A stretch of 64,000 bases of DNA from Enterobacterales bacterium CwR94 (GCA_002837195.1 KZ478059.1:682001-746000); one strand, 5' to 3'; numbered from the stretch's first letter, positions 30,299-40,897 are shown. Translations and numbers: made by a program. The notes: a model not told the origin generated them from the letters alone.

Positions 30299-31203
30299 TG
30301 CTCACCTCGTTTACCCTGTGCTGCGCAGCCCTGTATTAGCAAGTCTGGATATCGCGTCCAAACAGCCTCTACGCCTTTGGGTAACCATAATTTGCGTCCC
30401 AGCTCAATCCACGGACAGGGCATGTGGAAATCGGAACCCTGGGATGCTAACAATTGAAAATCCTGGGCGTACTGCGCTAATTGCGCACGTTCATTTGGCG
30501 GTTGCTGGCACTGTGCAACCTCCATGGCATCCCCGCCACACGTGGCAAACTCTGCCAGTAAGCGCTTTAGCCATTTCGCTGATAGTCCATATCGCCCCGG
30601 ATGCGCCACAACGGCACGTCCTCCAGAATGATGAATAGCATCAACAGCTTGTTTAATTGTACACCACTGTGGCGGCACGTATCCGGTTTTGCCACGCGCA
30701 AGATAGTTTTTGAACACATTAACCATGTTATCGGCCTTGCCTTGCGCTATCAGGAACCGTGCAAAGTGACCACGCGTAATCGCACCACCTTCTGCTAATG
30801 CCATCGCACCTGCCAGCGCGCCTGGAATACGGGCTTTCTCCAAACGTTCCGCAATCATCTGCGCGCGGGCAGTCCGGCGCTGACGTTGTTCATCGAGGAG
30901 CGACGTTAACTGTGGATGGGTGATATCCACGCCCAATCCCACAATATGAATTTCGTGATTTTCCCACAGCGTAGAAATTTCAACTCCCGTCATCAGCTGT
31001 AACGGCAGCTGCAATGCTGCAATGGCACGTTGTGCGGGTACGATGCCTTCTATACTGTCATGGTCGGTAATCGCCAGGACACCCACTCGCATTTCAACAG
31101 CGCGTTGCACAAGCGCTTCTGGGGTAAGCAGACCATCAGAAGCCGTTGTATGACTGTGAAGATCGTAAAGGGGTGACAATGTGGTCAGTGCGGTGTCAGG
31201 CAC
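30295..31203 (-). CDS. rnm: RNase AM, PHP-domain 5'-3' exoribonuclease
   Basis: Formerly YciV/TrpH, this enzyme trims 5' ends of rRNAs and degrades short RNA 5'-3' with a trinuclear metal centre. The 302-residue PHP-domain protein shows metal ligands in YDLHSHTTASDG, ITDHDSIEG, GVEIS, VVAHPGRYG and GSDFHMP. It lies divergent from the trp operon and upstream of yciO. Confidence 0.95.
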   Translation of the reverse strand: MPDTALTTLSPLYDLHSHTTASDGLLTPEALVQRAVEMRVGVLAITDHDSIEGIVPAQRAIAALQLPLQLMTGVEISTLWENHEIHIVGLGVDITHPQLTSLLDEQRQRRTARAQMIAERLEKARIPGALAGAMALAEGGAITRGHFARFLIAQGKADNMVNVFKNYLARGKTGYVPPQWCTIKQAVDAIHHSGGRAVVAHPGRYGLSAKWLKRLLAEFATCGGDAMEVAQCQQPPNERAQLAQYAQDFQLLASQGSDFHMPCPWIELGRKLWLPKGVEAVWTRYPDLLIQGCAAQGKRGEQ

Positions 31204-31274
31204 ATGGACTCCGTGTGATACAGCGAGTTGAGGGCGTCATGATAACGATATTTCCGCACAGATAAAAAAGGGTG

Positions 31275-31309
31275 TTGACTTTTTTTACGCGAACCAGTTA
31301 ACTAGTACA
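31275..31309 (+). promoter_or_regulatory. trp promoter and TrpR operator
   Basis: -35 TTGACT (31275-31280) and -10 TTAACT (31298-31303) are 17 bases apart. The -10 lies inside GAACCAGTTAACTAGTACA (31291-31309), which matches the E. coli trp operator (GAACTAGTTAACTAGTAC) at all but one position. TrpR with tryptophan should block initiation here. Confidence 0.92.
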
Positions 31310-31336
31310 CAAGTTCACAAGCGGGGTATCAGCATC

Positions 31337-31384
31337 ATGACAACGATTTTTACAGTGAAAGGTTGGTGGCGTTCTTCACCCTGA
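31337..31384 (+). CDS. trpL: trp operon leader peptide
   Basis: The 15-codon reading frame encodes MTTIFTVKGWWRSSP with tandem Trp codons at positions 10-11, the sensor for attenuation. E. coli TrpL is [14 protein letters not shown], so the frame is clearly homologous. Stalling at the Trp codons under starvation would favour the antiterminator. Confidence 0.96.
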   Translation: MTTIFTVKGWWRSSP

Positions 31385-31426
31385 TGGGCGAAGTTGTCGC
31401 ACACCCGTACTCTGTGCAGATACCTC

Positions 31427-31450
31427 AGCCCGCTCAAGCGGGCTTTTTTA
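31427..31450 (+). terminator. trp attenuator
   Basis: AGCCCGCT-CA-AGCGGGCT followed by six T forms the 3:4 terminator hairpin upstream of trpE. GATGGGCG just after the leader stop can pair with CGCCC-like sequence of the 5' arm, giving the competing structure. Confidence 0.93.
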
Positions 31451-31473
31451 TGAGTGAAATTTGAGAAAACATC

Positions 31474-33036
31474 ATGCCAAATACAAAACCTGGATTGAAA
31501 GTGATTACTGGCACCGCACCTTACAGGGAAGATCCTGCGGCGGTGTTTCATCAACTCTGTGGTGCGCGTCCCGCCACACTGCTGCTTGAATCTGCAGACA
31601 TCGACAGCAAGCGCAATCTTAAGAGCCTGTTAATTGTTGACAGCGCGTTACGCATGACCGCAATGGGTAATGTCGTCAACATCCAGGCGCTCTCCGAAAA
31701 CGGTCGCGCCCTGTTGCCTCTTCTGGATGCCGCATTGCCAGCATCCGTTGCCATTCAGACACACCCCGATGGCCGTGAACTGACGTTTCCGGGCGTCGCG
31801 GGTGAGCAAGATGAAGACAGCCGCCTGTGCTCCTTATCTGTTTTTGACGCGTTGCGTCTGATTCCACAACTGGTCAGCACACCCGATGAAGAACGCGAAG
31901 CCATGCTGCTGGGGGGATTATTTGCCTATGACTTAGTGGCAGGTTTTGAAGATCTTCCTGCCCTGAACAGCGATCAGCGTTGCCCTGACTACTGCTTCTA
32001 TCTGGCAGAAACCTTATTAGTATTGGATCACCAGAACCAAAGCGCGCGCTTGCAAGCCAGCCTGTTTACGCCATCCACCAGCGAATTTCAGCGTTTACAA
32101 AGTCGCATTGCGCAGTTGCATGAACAAATGTTGCAGCCGGCTCTGCCGCTGCCCGTTCAGCATGTTGAATCCATGACATTAAGCGTCAGCCAAAGTGACG
32201 AAGCGTACTGCCAGGTCGTACGCGAAATGCAAGAGGCGATTCGCGTTGGCGAAATTTTTCAGGTCGTGCCCTCGCGTCGTTTCTCACTGCCCTGCCCCTC
32301 TCCGCTGGCCGCCTATGACACCCTGAAGAACAGCAATCCCAGTCCGTACATGTTCTTTATGCAGGACAACGATTTCTCCCTGTTTGGCGCCTCACCGGAA
32401 AGCTCATTGAAATACGACGCACAGAGCCGCCAAATCGAAATTTACCCCATTGCAGGCACCCGTCCACGCGGTCGTCATGCTGATGGTTCGCTGGACGCCG
32501 ATCTTGATAGCCGCATTGAGCTTGAGATGCGCACCGATCACAAAGAGATGGCTGAGCATTTGATGTTAGTGGATCTGGCCCGCAATGATTTAGCGCGTAT
32601 CTGCGCACCAGGCACACGCTATGTCGCAGACCTCACTAAAGTCGATCGCTACACCTTTGTGATGCATCTGGTCTCCCGCGTTGTGGGGAAACTGCGCGGC
32701 GACTTAGACGTGCTGCACGCCTACCGCGCCTGTATGAACATGGGCACCCTCAGTGGTGCGCCGAAGGTCAGAGCGATGCAACTGATCGCAGGGGCAGAGA
32801 AAACCCGACGTGGCAGCTATGGCGGAGCCGTAGGGTATTTCACCGCTCAGGGTGACCTGGACACCTGTATCGTGATCCGCTCGGCTTATGTAGAAGACGG
32901 CATCGCTACCGTTCAGGCAGGCGCTGGCGTGGTGCTGGATTCCAATCCCCAGGCAGAGGCGGATGAAAGCCGTAACAAAGCCCGTGCCGTGCTACGTGCC
33001 ATTGCATCAGCCCATCACTGCAAGGAGATCTTCTGA
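31474..33036 (+). CDS. trpE: Anthranilate synthase component I
   Basis: TrpE makes anthranilate from chorismate and ammonia. The 520-residue protein carries the N-terminal LLES tryptophan-feedback motif ([11 protein letters not shown]) and the chorismate-binding core ([38 protein letters not shown]). Its TGA overlaps the trpG ATG, so the two subunits are coupled. Confidence 0.98.
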   Translation: MPNTKPGLKVITGTAPYREDPAAVFHQLCGARPATLLLESADIDSKRNLKSLLIVDSALRMTAMGNVVNIQALSENGRALLPLLDAALPASVAIQTHPDGRELTFPGVAGEQDEDSRLCSLSVFDALRLIPQLVSTPDEEREAMLLGGLFAYDLVAGFEDLPALNSDQRCPDYCFYLAETLLVLDHQNQSARLQASLFTPSTSEFQRLQSRIAQLHEQMLQPALPLPVQHVESMTLSVSQSDEAYCQVVREMQEAIRVGEIFQVVPSRRFSLPCPSPLAAYDTLKNSNPSPYMFFMQDNDFSLFGASPESSLKYDAQSRQIEIYPIAGTRPRGRHADGSLDADLDSRIELEMRTDHKEMAEHLMLVDLARNDLARICAPGTRYVADLTKVDRYTFVMHLVSRVVGKLRGDLDVLHAYRACMNMGTLSGAPKVRAMQLIAGAEKTRRGSYGGAVGYFTAQGDLDTCIVIRSAYVEDGIATVQAGAGVVLDSNPQAEADESRNKARAVLRAIASAHHCKEIF

Positions 33037-33614
33037 TGGCCGACATTCTGTTGCTCGATAACATCGACTCATTTACCTATAACCTCGTGGATCAACTGCG
33101 TACCTTTGGTCATCGCGTGGTCATTTACCGCAACACAGTGCCGGCGGATACTCTGATTGATCACCTTAAAACCCTGGATAACCCAGTATTGATGCTGTCC
33201 CCGGGGCCTGGCGCACCGGCCGATGCGGGTTGTATGCCAGCGTTATTGCAACAACTGCGCGGCAAGCTACCGATTATTGGTATTTGTCTCGGTCATCAGG
33301 CCATTGTTGAGGCTTATGGCGGACATGTCGGCCAGGCAGGTGAAATTTTGCACGGTAAAGCCTCATCCATCACCCATGACAATCAGGGCATGTTTGCCGG
33401 ACTGAGCAACCCGTTGCCTGTTGCGCGCTATCACTCACTGGTCGGCAGCAATATTCCTGATGAACTCACTGTAAACGCAACCTTTAACCAGATGGTGATG
33501 GCAGTACGGCATGATGCCGATCGCGTATGCGGCTTCCAGTTCCATCCCGAATCGATTCTAACCACTCAAGGCGCCCGTCTGCTGGAGCAGACATTGGCGT
33601 GGGCGCTGGCGTAA
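33036..33614 (+). CDS. trpG: Anthranilate synthase component II (glutamine amidotransferase)
   Basis: TrpG supplies ammonia from glutamine to TrpE. The 192-residue class I amidotransferase has [12 protein letters not shown], the nucleophile loop GICLGHQAI and the FHPESIL His-Glu motif. In E. coli this domain is fused to TrpD; here it is a separate gene that stops 15 bases before trpD with a new ribosome binding site (AAGGAGAGG). Confidence 0.97.
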   Translation: MADILLLDNIDSFTYNLVDQLRTFGHRVVIYRNTVPADTLIDHLKTLDNPVLMLSPGPGAPADAGCMPALLQQLRGKLPIIGICLGHQAIVEAYGGHVGQAGEILHGKASSITHDNQGMFAGLSNPLPVARYHSLVGSNIPDELTVNATFNQMVMAVRHDADRVCGFQFHPESILTTQGARLLEQTLAWALA

Positions 33615-33629
33615 GGAGAGGAACGCATC

Positions 33630-34628
33630 ATGCAAGATATTTTGGAAAAAGTGTACCAGGCTCAGATCCTGACACGTGACGAAAGTGAAGCACTGTTTAC
33701 CGCCATTATTAAAGGCCAACTGGAACCAACACAGTTAGCCGCCGCGCTGGTGGCAATGAAAGTGCGCGGTGAAGATCCTCAGGAGATTGCCGGTGCAGCG
33801 ACCGCCTTGTTGCGCGACGCCAAGCCTTTTCCTCGTCCGGATTACACCTTTGCCGATATCGTCGGTACCGGTGGCGACGGCAGTAACAGCATCAATATTT
33901 CCACCGCCAGCGCGTTTGTCGCCGCCACCTGTGGCTTGAAAGTGGCGAAGCATGGCAACCGCAGTGTCTCCAGTAAGTCTGGATCATCAGATTTACTGGC
34001 CGCGTTTGGCATCAGCCTGGATTTACCGGCAGAGCTTGCACGACAGGCGCTGGACGACTTGAATGTTTGTTTCTTGTTTGCCCCGCAGTATCACAGCGGA
34101 TTTCGCCATGCCATGCCCGTTCGCCAACAGCTGAAAACGCGAACACTGTTTAATGTGCTTGGCCCCCTGATTAACCCAGCGCGTCCTCCGCTGGCCGTGA
34201 TCGGTGTTTACAGCCCAGCGCTGGTTCAACCCATTGCGGAAACGCTGCGGGTGTTGGGATATCAGCGTGCTGCGGTGGTACACGGTGGTGGCATGGATGA
34301 AGTCGCCATCCATGCGCCTACCCACGTTGCTGAATTGCGTGATGGTGAAATCACCAGTTATCAACTGACACCGGAAGATTTTGGTTTTGGCTATCACCCG
34401 CAATCCTCTCTGGCAGGCGGTACACCGGAAGAAAACCGTGACATTCTGACCCGATTACTCCAGGGTAATGGCGAACAAGCGCACGAAGAGGCCGTTGCGG
34501 TTAACGTGGCACTCTTATTGAAAATTTTTGGTCAGGAAGATTTGCGAGATAACGCGCAACAAGCGCTGAAAGCCATTCGCAGTGGGCAAGCGTATGAACG
34601 CGTTATCGCGCTGGCAGGAAGAGGATAA
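33630..34628 (+). CDS. trpD: Anthranilate phosphoribosyltransferase
   Basis: TrpD adds the phosphoribosyl group of PRPP to anthranilate. The 332-residue stand-alone protein has the PRPP-binding [14 protein letters not shown] segment, the [15 protein letters not shown] loop and [11 protein letters not shown]. coli has it as the C-terminal part of a trpGD fusion. The stop is 2 bases before trpC. Confidence 0.97.
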   Translation: MQDILEKVYQAQILTRDESEALFTAIIKGQLEPTQLAAALVAMKVRGEDPQEIAGAATALLRDAKPFPRPDYTFADIVGTGGDGSNSINISTASAFVAATCGLKVAKHGNRSVSSKSGSSDLLAAFGISLDLPAELARQALDDLNVCFLFAPQYHSGFRHAMPVRQQLKTRTLFNVLGPLINPARPPLAVIGVYSPALVQPIAETLRVLGYQRAAVVHGGGMDEVAIHAPTHVAELRDGEITSYQLTPEDFGFGYHPQSSLAGGTPEENRDILTRLLQGNGEQAHEEAVAVNVALLLKIFGQEDLRDNAQQALKAIRSGQAYERVIALAGRG

Positions 34629-34630
34629 TC

Positions 34631-35995
34631 ATGCAGCAGGCTACCGTACTGAATAAGATTGTGCAGGATAAGGCCCTGTGGGTCGAAGCACGCAAACAAC
34701 AGCAACCGCTGGAAACCTTTAAGTCAGGTTTAACCCCCTCCAGCCGTCAATTCTATGATGCGTTGAACAGCACGCAGGCGGTTTTCATTCTTGAATGTAA
34801 AAAAGCCTCCCCTTCCAAAGGGGTGATTCGTGAAGACTTTGATCCTGTCGCCATTGCGGGCATTTACAAAGACTATGCCTCAGCGATTTCAGTCCTGACC
34901 GATGAGAAATATTTTCAGGGCAATTTTGAGTTCCTGCCGCTGGTGAGTGCCGCGGTCACACAGCCGGTCTTGTGCAAAGACTTCATTATTGACGCTTACC
35001 AGATTTACCTGGCGCGCCACTACCAGGCCGACGCCATTTTATTGATGCTCTCAGTGCTGGATGATGCGCAATATCGCGCACTGGCGGCGGTAGCACATGC
35101 GCTAAACATGGGCGTGCTGACCGAAGTCAGCAATGAAGAAGAATTAGAACGCGCCATTGCGTTGCAGGCCAAAGTGGTGGGCATCAATAACCGTGACCTG
35201 CGTGATTTGTCGATTGATTTAGACCGCACCCGCCAACTCGCTCCGCGTCTGGCAAAAGGCACCATTGTCATTAGTGAGTCCGGTATCAATAATTACGCGC
35301 AAGTGCGCGCCCTGCGTGCGTATGCGAACGGATTTCTGATTGGCTCTGCCCTGATGTCAGAAGCCGACTTGCAAGCGGCGGTACGTCGCGTCTTGTTAGG
35401 TGATAACAAAGTGTGTGGCCTGACACGCCCAGAAGATGCGCGCGCGGCTCACAACGCAGGGGCTATTTATGGCGGAGTGATTTTTGCAGAAGGCTCTCCG
35501 CGTCAAATAACCCGGGATACGGCACAAGCCGTGATCGCCGCTGCGCCCTTGAAATACGTGGGCGTGTTTCGCAATAACGCGCTGGCTGAGGTTATTGAGA
35601 TAGCCAATACGTTGAATTTACATGCAGTACAGCTGCACGGTGCTGAAGATCAGGCGTTCATTACCGCGCTGCGCCAGCAGCTACCGGCAACAACGAAGAT
35701 TTGGAAAGCCTTTAGTGTCAAAGCTGCCCTGCCTGCCCGCGACTTACAGCATGTTGACCGTTATCTGTTTGATAATGGCGCAGGCGGCACCGGACAGCGC
35801 TTTGACTGGTCGCTGTTGCAGGGTGAAGACCTCGATAGTGTCATGCTCGCAGGTGGCCTGAATGCGGATAACTGCCGCGATGCCGCGCAGCTTGGCTGTG
35901 CAGGCCTCGATTTCAATTCAGGTGTAGAGAGCGCACCAGGCATTAAAGATCCGGCCCAGATTGCTGCGGTGTTCCGCGCGCTGCGCGCCTACTGA
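34631..35995 (+). CDS. trpC: Bifunctional indole-3-glycerol-phosphate synthase / phosphoribosylanthranilate isomerase
   Basis: Two TIM barrels in one 454-residue chain: an N-terminal IGPS domain (about 1-255; FILECKKASPSKG, CKDFIIDAYQI, ISESGI) and a C-terminal PRAI domain (about 256-454; VCGLTRPEDARAAH, VGVFRN, LFDNGAGGTGQRFDW). They perform the two consecutive steps from phosphoribosylanthranilate to indoleglycerol phosphate. This fusion is standard in Enterobacterales. Confidence 0.97.
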   Translation: MQQATVLNKIVQDKALWVEARKQQQPLETFKSGLTPSSRQFYDALNSTQAVFILECKKASPSKGVIREDFDPVAIAGIYKDYASAISVLTDEKYFQGNFEFLPLVSAAVTQPVLCKDFIIDAYQIYLARHYQADAILLMLSVLDDAQYRALAAVAHALNMGVLTEVSNEEELERAIALQAKVVGINNRDLRDLSIDLDRTRQLAPRLAKGTIVISESGINNYAQVRALRAYANGFLIGSALMSEADLQAAVRRVLLGDNKVCGLTRPEDARAAHNAGAIYGGVIFAEGSPRQITRDTAQAVIAAAPLKYVGVFRNNALAEVIEIANTLNLHAVQLHGAEDQAFITALRQQLPATTKIWKAFSVKAALPARDLQHVDRYLFDNGAGGTGQRFDWSLLQGEDLDSVMLAGGLNADNCRDAAQLGCAGLDFNSGVESAPGIKDPAQIAAVFRALRAY

Positions 35996-36002
35996 TTCGA
36001 TT

Positions 36003-36023
36003 GACGAGGTGAACGGCCTCGTC
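36003..36023 (+). other. Intercistronic hairpin between trpC and trpB
   Basis: GACGAGG-TGAACGG-CCTCGTC is a perfect 7 bp stem within the 48-base trpC-trpB gap, 7 bases after the trpC stop. It is not followed by a T-run, so it is more likely an mRNA stability or processing element than a terminator. Confidence 0.6.
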
Positions 36024-36043
36024 TTGTTAAGAAGAGACGAACA

Positions 36044-37234
36044 ATGACGTTACTCAATCCTTATTTTGGCGAGTTTGGCGGTATGTATGTGCCACAAATT
36101 CTGATGCCTGCATTAAAACAGCTGGAAGAAGCGTTTGTCAGTGCCCAACGCGATCCAGAGTTCCAGGCACAATTCACCGACTTGCTGAAAAATTATGCGG
36201 GTCGTCCGACAGCGCTGACCCGTTGCGAAAATCTGACTAAAGGCACCAATACGCGCTTGTACCTGAAGCGCGAAGATTTATTGCACGGCGGCGCGCACAA
36301 GACGAACCAGGTATTAGGTCAGGCGCTGTTGGCCAAAAGAATGGGCAAAACGGAGATTATTGCGGAAACCGGAGCAGGTCAGCACGGCGTAGCCTCCGCA
36401 CTCGCCAGTGCCTTGCTGGGGCTTAAGTGTCGTATCTATATGGGTGCCAAAGATATTGAGCGCCAGTCTCCCAACGTCTTCCGCATGCGTTTAATGGGTG
36501 CTGAAGTGATCCCCGTGCACAGCGGTTCTTCCACGCTGAAAGACGCCTGTAATGAAGCCCTGCGTGACTGGTCTGGTAGCTATGACACTGCGCACTATAT
36601 GCTCGGCACCGCCGCTGGCCCGCATCCCTTCCCCACGATTGTTCGCGAGTTTCAACGTATGATCGGTGAAGAGACGCGTGAGCAAATTTTAGCGCGTGAA
36701 GGTCGTCTGCCGGATGCGGTGATCGCCTGCGTTGGTGGCGGTTCTAATGCGATTGGCATGTTTGCTGATTTTATCGATGAAACATCAGTGGGTCTCATCG
36801 GCGTTGAGCCCGCGGGCCACGGTATTGAAACCGGTGAGCACGGTGCGCCTTTGAAGCATGGCCGCGTCGGGATTTACTTCGGCATGAAAGCCCCCATGAT
36901 GCAAACAGAAGATGGACAAATTGAAGAGTCCTACTCTATTTCAGCAGGATTAGATTTCCCGTCTGTCGGCCCTCAACACGCCCATCTGAATAGCATTGGC
37001 CGCGCTGATTATGTTTCGATCACGGATAATGAAGCGCTGGACGCGTTTAAAACCCTGTGTCGTGCCGAAGGGATCATTCCTGCGCTGGAATCCTCACACG
37101 CACTGGCGCATGCGCTGAAAATGATGCGTGAAAACCCTGAAAAAGAACAGCTACTGGTGGTCAATCTTTCGGGACGTGGTGATAAAGATATCTTCACGGT
37201 TCACGATATTTTGCAAGCTAAGGGAGAAATTTGA
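36044..37234 (+). CDS. trpB: Tryptophan synthase beta subunit
   Basis: TrpB joins indole and serine to tryptophan using PLP. The 396-residue protein has the Schiff-base lysine in [12 protein letters not shown], the [10 protein letters not shown] motif and the phosphate-binding GGGSNAIG loop. Its TGA overlaps the trpA ATG, the usual coupling for the alpha2beta2 complex. Confidence 0.98.
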   Translation: MTLLNPYFGEFGGMYVPQILMPALKQLEEAFVSAQRDPEFQAQFTDLLKNYAGRPTALTRCENLTKGTNTRLYLKREDLLHGGAHKTNQVLGQALLAKRMGKTEIIAETGAGQHGVASALASALLGLKCRIYMGAKDIERQSPNVFRMRLMGAEVIPVHSGSSTLKDACNEALRDWSGSYDTAHYMLGTAAGPHPFPTIVREFQRMIGEETREQILAREGRLPDAVIACVGGGSNAIGMFADFIDETSVGLIGVEPAGHGIETGEHGAPLKHGRVGIYFGMKAPMMQTEDGQIEESYSISAGLDFPSVGPQHAHLNSIGRADYVSITDNEALDAFKTLCRAEGIIPALESSHALAHALKMMRENPEKEQLLVVNLSGRGDKDIFTVHDILQAKGEI

Positions 37235-38037
37235 TGGAACGTTATGACTCACTTTTTGCTGCCTTAAAAGAGAAAAAAGAAGGCGCCTTTGTTCCTTTCG
37301 TAACCCTGGGCGATCCAAACCCCGAGCTCTCTTTGCAAATTATTGACGCCCTGGTCGCTGGTGGTGCCGATGCGCTGGAGTTAGGTATTCCATTCTCTGA
37401 CCCGCTGGCTGATGGCCCCACGATTCAAAATGCCACGCTGCGTGCCTTTGCAGCCAATGTGACGCCAGCGCGTTGCTTTGAGATGCTGGCGGAAATCCGT
37501 CGCCGTCATCCGCAAATACCTGTCGGTTTATTGATGTATGCCAATCTGGTGTTCACCAACGGAATCGATGATTTTTATGCACGCTGTGCCGCGGCTGGCG
37601 TAGATTCCGTTCTGATTGCTGATGTTCCCGTTGAAGAATCAGCGCCTTTCCGTCAGGCCGCCCAGCGCCATAACATCGCACCTATTTTCATCTGCCCACC
37701 AAATGCCGATGATGAACTACTGCGCCAGATAGCCTCTCACGGCCGCGGCTACACTTACCTGCTCTCACGCGCTGGCGTGACGGGCACCGAGTCTCGCGCG
37801 CAATTACCGTTGGGTCATTTGGTTGAAAAACTGAATGCTTACCATGCCGCTCCCCCCCTGCAAGGATTCGGTATCTCTGAAGCCAGCCAGGTGCGAGAGG
37901 CTATTGCAGCAGGTGCTGCAGGTGCCATTTCCGGTTCGGCCATTGTGAAGATCATTGAAAAAAATCTTCAGCAACCCGAGGTCATGCTGCAAGAATTGCA
38001 GGCTTTTGCTGCCGCCTTAAAGGCCGGTACCCGCTAA
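37234..38037 (+). CDS. trpA: Tryptophan synthase alpha subunit
   Basis: TrpA cleaves indoleglycerol phosphate and passes indole to TrpB. The 267-residue TIM barrel has the catalytic Glu and Asp in [15 protein letters not shown] and the phosphate-binding GFGIS and SGSAIV segments. ATG 37234 ([17 protein letters not shown]) matches the family; a TTG one codon upstream is not needed. Confidence 0.98.
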   Translation: MERYDSLFAALKEKKEGAFVPFVTLGDPNPELSLQIIDALVAGGADALELGIPFSDPLADGPTIQNATLRAFAANVTPARCFEMLAEIRRRHPQIPVGLLMYANLVFTNGIDDFYARCAAAGVDSVLIADVPVEESAPFRQAAQRHNIAPIFICPPNADDELLRQIASHGRGYTYLLSRAGVTGTESRAQLPLGHLVEKLNAYHAAPPLQGFGISEASQVREAIAAGAAGAISGSAIVKIIEKNLQQPEVMLQELQAFAAALKAGTR

Positions 38038-38048
38038 GTTGTTCCCCT

Positions 38049-38076
38049 GGCACGCTTCATTCCGCTGAGGCGTGCC
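38049..38076 (+). terminator. Probable trp operon terminator
   Basis: GGCACGC / GCGTGCC pair across a 14-base loop just after trpA, followed by CTTATTTCC. The long loop and poor T-tract keep confidence moderate. Confidence 0.45.
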
Positions 38077-38179
38077 CTTATTTCCTGTCTGTTTCTCTGC
38101 TGGTTTGCTAAATCGACGATCCTCATTCACACTTTTCATGACGTCTTTCAGGTAGTTAAACATCAACAGGGAGAAACGT

Positions 38180-38494
38180 ATGAAAGGGTTAAAATGCCTG
38201 TCCGGCATCACTGTGGCCGCGATGATGGCCTTTGTGTTAGCAGGCTGTGCACCAACGGCAACGCAAGAAGGCACCGGCGGTTATATTGACGACACTGTGG
38301 TGACCACGAAAGTCAAAACAACCTTACTGGGAGATAAAGCGTTAAAATCACGGGAAATTAGCGTGGAGACATTTAAAGGACGCGTTCAGCTCAGTGGCTT
38401 TGTGAGCTCACCGCAATTAGCCAGCCGCGCAGTAGAATTAACGCGCACCGTGCCTGGCGTTAAATCCGTCATTAATAATATGCAGATTAAATAG
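38180..38494 (+). CDS. BON-domain lipoprotein
   Basis: The 104-residue protein has a lipoprotein signal ending in VLAGC (Cys23) and one BON domain (about 35-104; IDDTVVTTKVKTTLL, VQLSGFVSS, VPGVKSVINNMQIK), the fold of OsmY and DolP. It probably binds phospholipid at the envelope. A GGGAGAAACG ribosome binding site precedes ATG. It is convergent with ompW and not part of the E. coli arrangement. Confidence 0.9.
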   Translation: MKGLKCLSGITVAAMMAFVLAGCAPTATQEGTGGYIDDTVVTTKVKTTLLGDKALKSREISVETFKGRVQLSGFVSSPQLASRAVELTRTVPGVKSVINNMQIK

Positions 38495-38507
38495 TCACAA
38501 TATCGTT

Positions 38508-38532
38508 GAAAGGCGCGGGTTGCGCGCCTTTC
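38508..38532. terminator. Bidirectional terminator between BON gene and ompW
   Basis: GAAAGGCGCG-GGTTG-CGCGCCTTTC, a perfect 10 bp stem between convergent genes. Confidence 0.85.
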
Positions 38533-38540
38533 TCTGCACA

Positions 38541-39167
38541 TCAGAATTTGTAGCCCACGCCAAAGAAGAAGACCCACGGATTGAGATCCGTTTTAATGGT
38601 TTGCTGCTGGCCTCCGGCTTTGAAGGAGACCTCGGTGGACATATCCATATACCAGACTGAGGCATTGATCATCCAGTTGGGACCAACCTGATAATCCAGT
38701 CCCGCAACGCCTGCCACACCCCAGGAATCTTTCAGGTGCAAATCGCTAAGACCCGCTTCGCGTCCTGTTTCATTGAAACGTTCCTGGAAGAAATTGGTGT
38801 AGTTCACACCGACCCCAAGATAAGGGCTGGCTTTACCTAAATCAAAATACCACTGTGCCACCAGCGTTGGCGGCAGATGCTTCACCGTGGCGATGTCACC
38901 GGTCGGCCCTGTCCCTACACGATGGCGAAAGGGTGTCGCGCCCAGTAACTCAATACCCAGGTTATCGGTCGCCATGTAGGTGAAGGTTAATCCAAGCTGG
39001 GTATTGTTTGAAACATCAAATCCGCCGAGGCCCAGAACGTTTTCAGAGCTGGTGGTTGGCCGTGCGGTGGCACTCCCTGCACGCACAAAGAAATCACCCG
39101 CCTGGTGCGCAGAAGCCACACAAGGTAATAATGCTGCGATTAACATCGCTGTTTTTGCCAGTTTCAT
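38541..39167 (-). CDS. ompW: Outer membrane protein OmpW
   Basis: OmpW is an eight-stranded outer-membrane beta-barrel for small hydrophobic compounds. The start at 39167 (MKLAKTAMLIAALLPCVASA, cleavage after ASA) follows AAGGAG and gives 208 residues. The mature N-terminus HQAGDFFVRAGSATARP and C-terminus ending in aromatic Phe (FFFGVGYKF) are typical. A perfect FNR box lies 129 bases upstream. Confidence 0.97.
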   Translation of the reverse strand: MKLAKTAMLIAALLPCVASAHQAGDFFVRAGSATARPTTSSENVLGLGGFDVSNNTQLGLTFTYMATDNLGIELLGATPFRHRVGTGPTGDIATVKHLPPTLVAQWYFDLGKASPYLGVGVNYTNFFQERFNETGREAGLSDLHLKDSWGVAGVAGLDYQVGPNWMINASVWYMDMSTEVSFKAGGQQQTIKTDLNPWVFFFGVGYKF

Positions 39168-39295
39168 TGCCACTCCTTTCCTTAAGGTCAATAACCACAT
39201 TTTTTTAATGGAAATTCAGTTTGGCAAGAATTTACACAATTACTGCGACAGAATCATGCAGATCATTTTTTTCAAAGCGCTTAAAAAACAGTGTG

Positions 39296-39309
39296 TTGAT
39301 TTAGATCAA
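39296..39309. promoter_or_regulatory. FNR box upstream of ompW
   Basis: TTGAT-TTAG-ATCAA is a perfect match to the FNR/CRP-family consensus TTGAT-N4-ATCAA. It lies about 129-142 bases upstream of the ompW start, similar to the FNR site reported upstream of E. coli ompW. yciC, on the other side, starts 247 bases away. Confidence 0.7.
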
Positions 39310-39555
39310 TTTCGATATTTCCTGCCGGGAATGCGGTTCAATGCGTTCAGACCACCGCAGTGCCTTTGATGCGCTTTCCCGGCAAAGCCTCCTCGTTCAA
39401 GAGTGTGATCGCGCTTTCTCTTCTGTAGAGGCTTATCCACTACGCTTTAACGTGAGTGCCGATAAGTGAAAGTTATGTAAGTCAGGGTGCCAGAGCGCCC
39501 CCAGACCATATACAATCGGCGGGCCTATAAATCTGCACCATCAGGGAGTCTGTAC
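39310..39555. other. ompW-yciC intergenic remainder
   Basis: This stretch leads into yciC. I see no small gene; the candidate yciC promoter lies around 39470-39540. Confidence 0.35.
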
Positions 39556-40299
39556 ATGTCTATCACGGCGAGTTCACTTTACCGTGACACTGGGAATTTC
39601 TTTCGCCATCAGTTGGTTACCATCCTGTTGATGTCGCTGCTAACCGCGTTTATTACGGTTATTGTGGGCCATGCGCTGACCCCGTCACCGGATCAGCTAT
39701 CGGTGCTGGAAATGGGCGGCGAATCGGGTCGCTCGGGAATGAGCTTGTTTGAGCTGGTTCAAAATATGACACCGGAACAGCAACAAGTGCTGTTGAAAGC
39801 CTCAGCAGCAGGGACATTTGCTTCACTGCTGGGCAACACCTTGTTGTTGGGCGGGATGCTAAGCCTGATCCTTATGGTCTCTGCCGGCCAGCGTGTTAGC
39901 GCACTACGGGCCATTGGGGCAGCGGCGCCGCTGTTACCGAAACTGCTGTTGCTGGTGTTCTTAATTACTTTACTGGTTCAGCTCGGTTTTATGGTTATGG
40001 TGGTCCCGGGCGTCATGTTTGCGATTTTATTCTCGCTGGCGCCTATGTTGATGCAAGCCGATAAAATCGGCGTATTTTCCGCGATGAAAGCCAGTTTCCG
40101 CCTGGTGTGGCAAAATATGCGCATGGTCGCACCGGCCGTTATTTTATGGTTAATTGCTAAAATTGTGTTGATGCTGCTGGCCACCAACGCTGTAGCCTTG
40201 CCGGCTAACGTTGCTTCCGTGGTCTTAAACGCACTGAGCAACCTGGTTTCTGCGGTGTTGATTATCTATCTCGCTCGCCTGGCAATGCTATTACGTTAA
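39556..40299 (+). CDS. yciC: UPF0259 membrane protein YciC
   Basis: From ATG 39556 ([19 protein letters not shown]) the protein has 247 residues, equal to E. coli YciC. It is an inner-membrane protein with about six hydrophobic segments. The 23-codon upstream extension lacks family support. It heads a yciC-yciB run; the function is unknown. Confidence 0.94.
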   Translation: MSITASSLYRDTGNFFRHQLVTILLMSLLTAFITVIVGHALTPSPDQLSVLEMGGESGRSGMSLFELVQNMTPEQQQVLLKASAAGTFASLLGNTLLLGGMLSLILMVSAGQRVSALRAIGAAAPLLPKLLLLVFLITLLVQLGFMVMVVPGVMFAILFSLAPMLMQADKIGVFSAMKASFRLVWQNMRMVAPAVILWLIAKIVLMLLATNAVALPANVASVVLNALSNLVSAVLIIYLARLAMLLR

Positions 40300-40354
40300 T
40301 CATCTTCTGTTAAACCGGAGCAGGCGTGCCCTGCTCCCCTGTTCGGATCCTAAA

Positions 40355-40891
40355 ATGAAGCAGTTACTCGATTTCCTTCCCTTAGTGGTCTTCTTTATTT
40401 TTTATAAGATGTACGACATTTATGTCGCCTCGGGAGCGTTGGTGGTGGCGACGGGTGCAGCACTTGTGGTGAGCTGGGTGCTTTATCGCAAGCTGGAAAA
40501 GATGACCATTTTCACCTTCGTGTTAGTGGCCGTATTCGGTACGCTGACGTTGGTTTTCCACAACGACAACTTTATTAAGTGGAAAGTGACCATCATTTAT
40601 AGCCTGTTCGCCGTTGCTCTGCTGGTGAGCCAATTTGTTATGCGCAAACCGCTTATTCAGACCATGCTCGGAAAAGAATTGCAATTGCCGCAGCATGCCT
40701 GGGGCAAACTTAACAGTGCATGGGCGCTGTTTTTCCTGGCATGCGGCCTTGCAAATATCTATGTCGCATTCTGGTTGCCTCAAGAAACCTGGGTTGATTT
40801 CAAGGTCTTTGGTCTTACCGGATTAACGCTCCTGTTTACAGTGCTAAGTGGCGTCTATATTTATCGACTTATGCCGCAAGAGCAGAAATAA
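40355..40891 (+). CDS. yciB: Inner membrane protein YciB (septation/IspA family)
   Basis: A 178-residue protein with five membrane helices, matching E. coli YciB (179 aa; [23 protein letters not shown]). YciB is involved in cell-envelope integrity and interacts with elongation and division proteins. It follows yciC by 55 bases and ends at a strong terminator. Confidence 0.96.
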   Translation: MKQLLDFLPLVVFFIFYKMYDIYVASGALVVATGAALVVSWVLYRKLEKMTIFTFVLVAVFGTLTLVFHNDNFIKWKVTIIYSLFAVALLVSQFVMRKPLIQTMLGKELQLPQHAWGKLNSAWALFFLACGLANIYVAFWLPQETWVDFKVFGLTGLTLLFTVLSGVYIYRLMPQEQK

Positions 40892-40897
40892 TGATTA

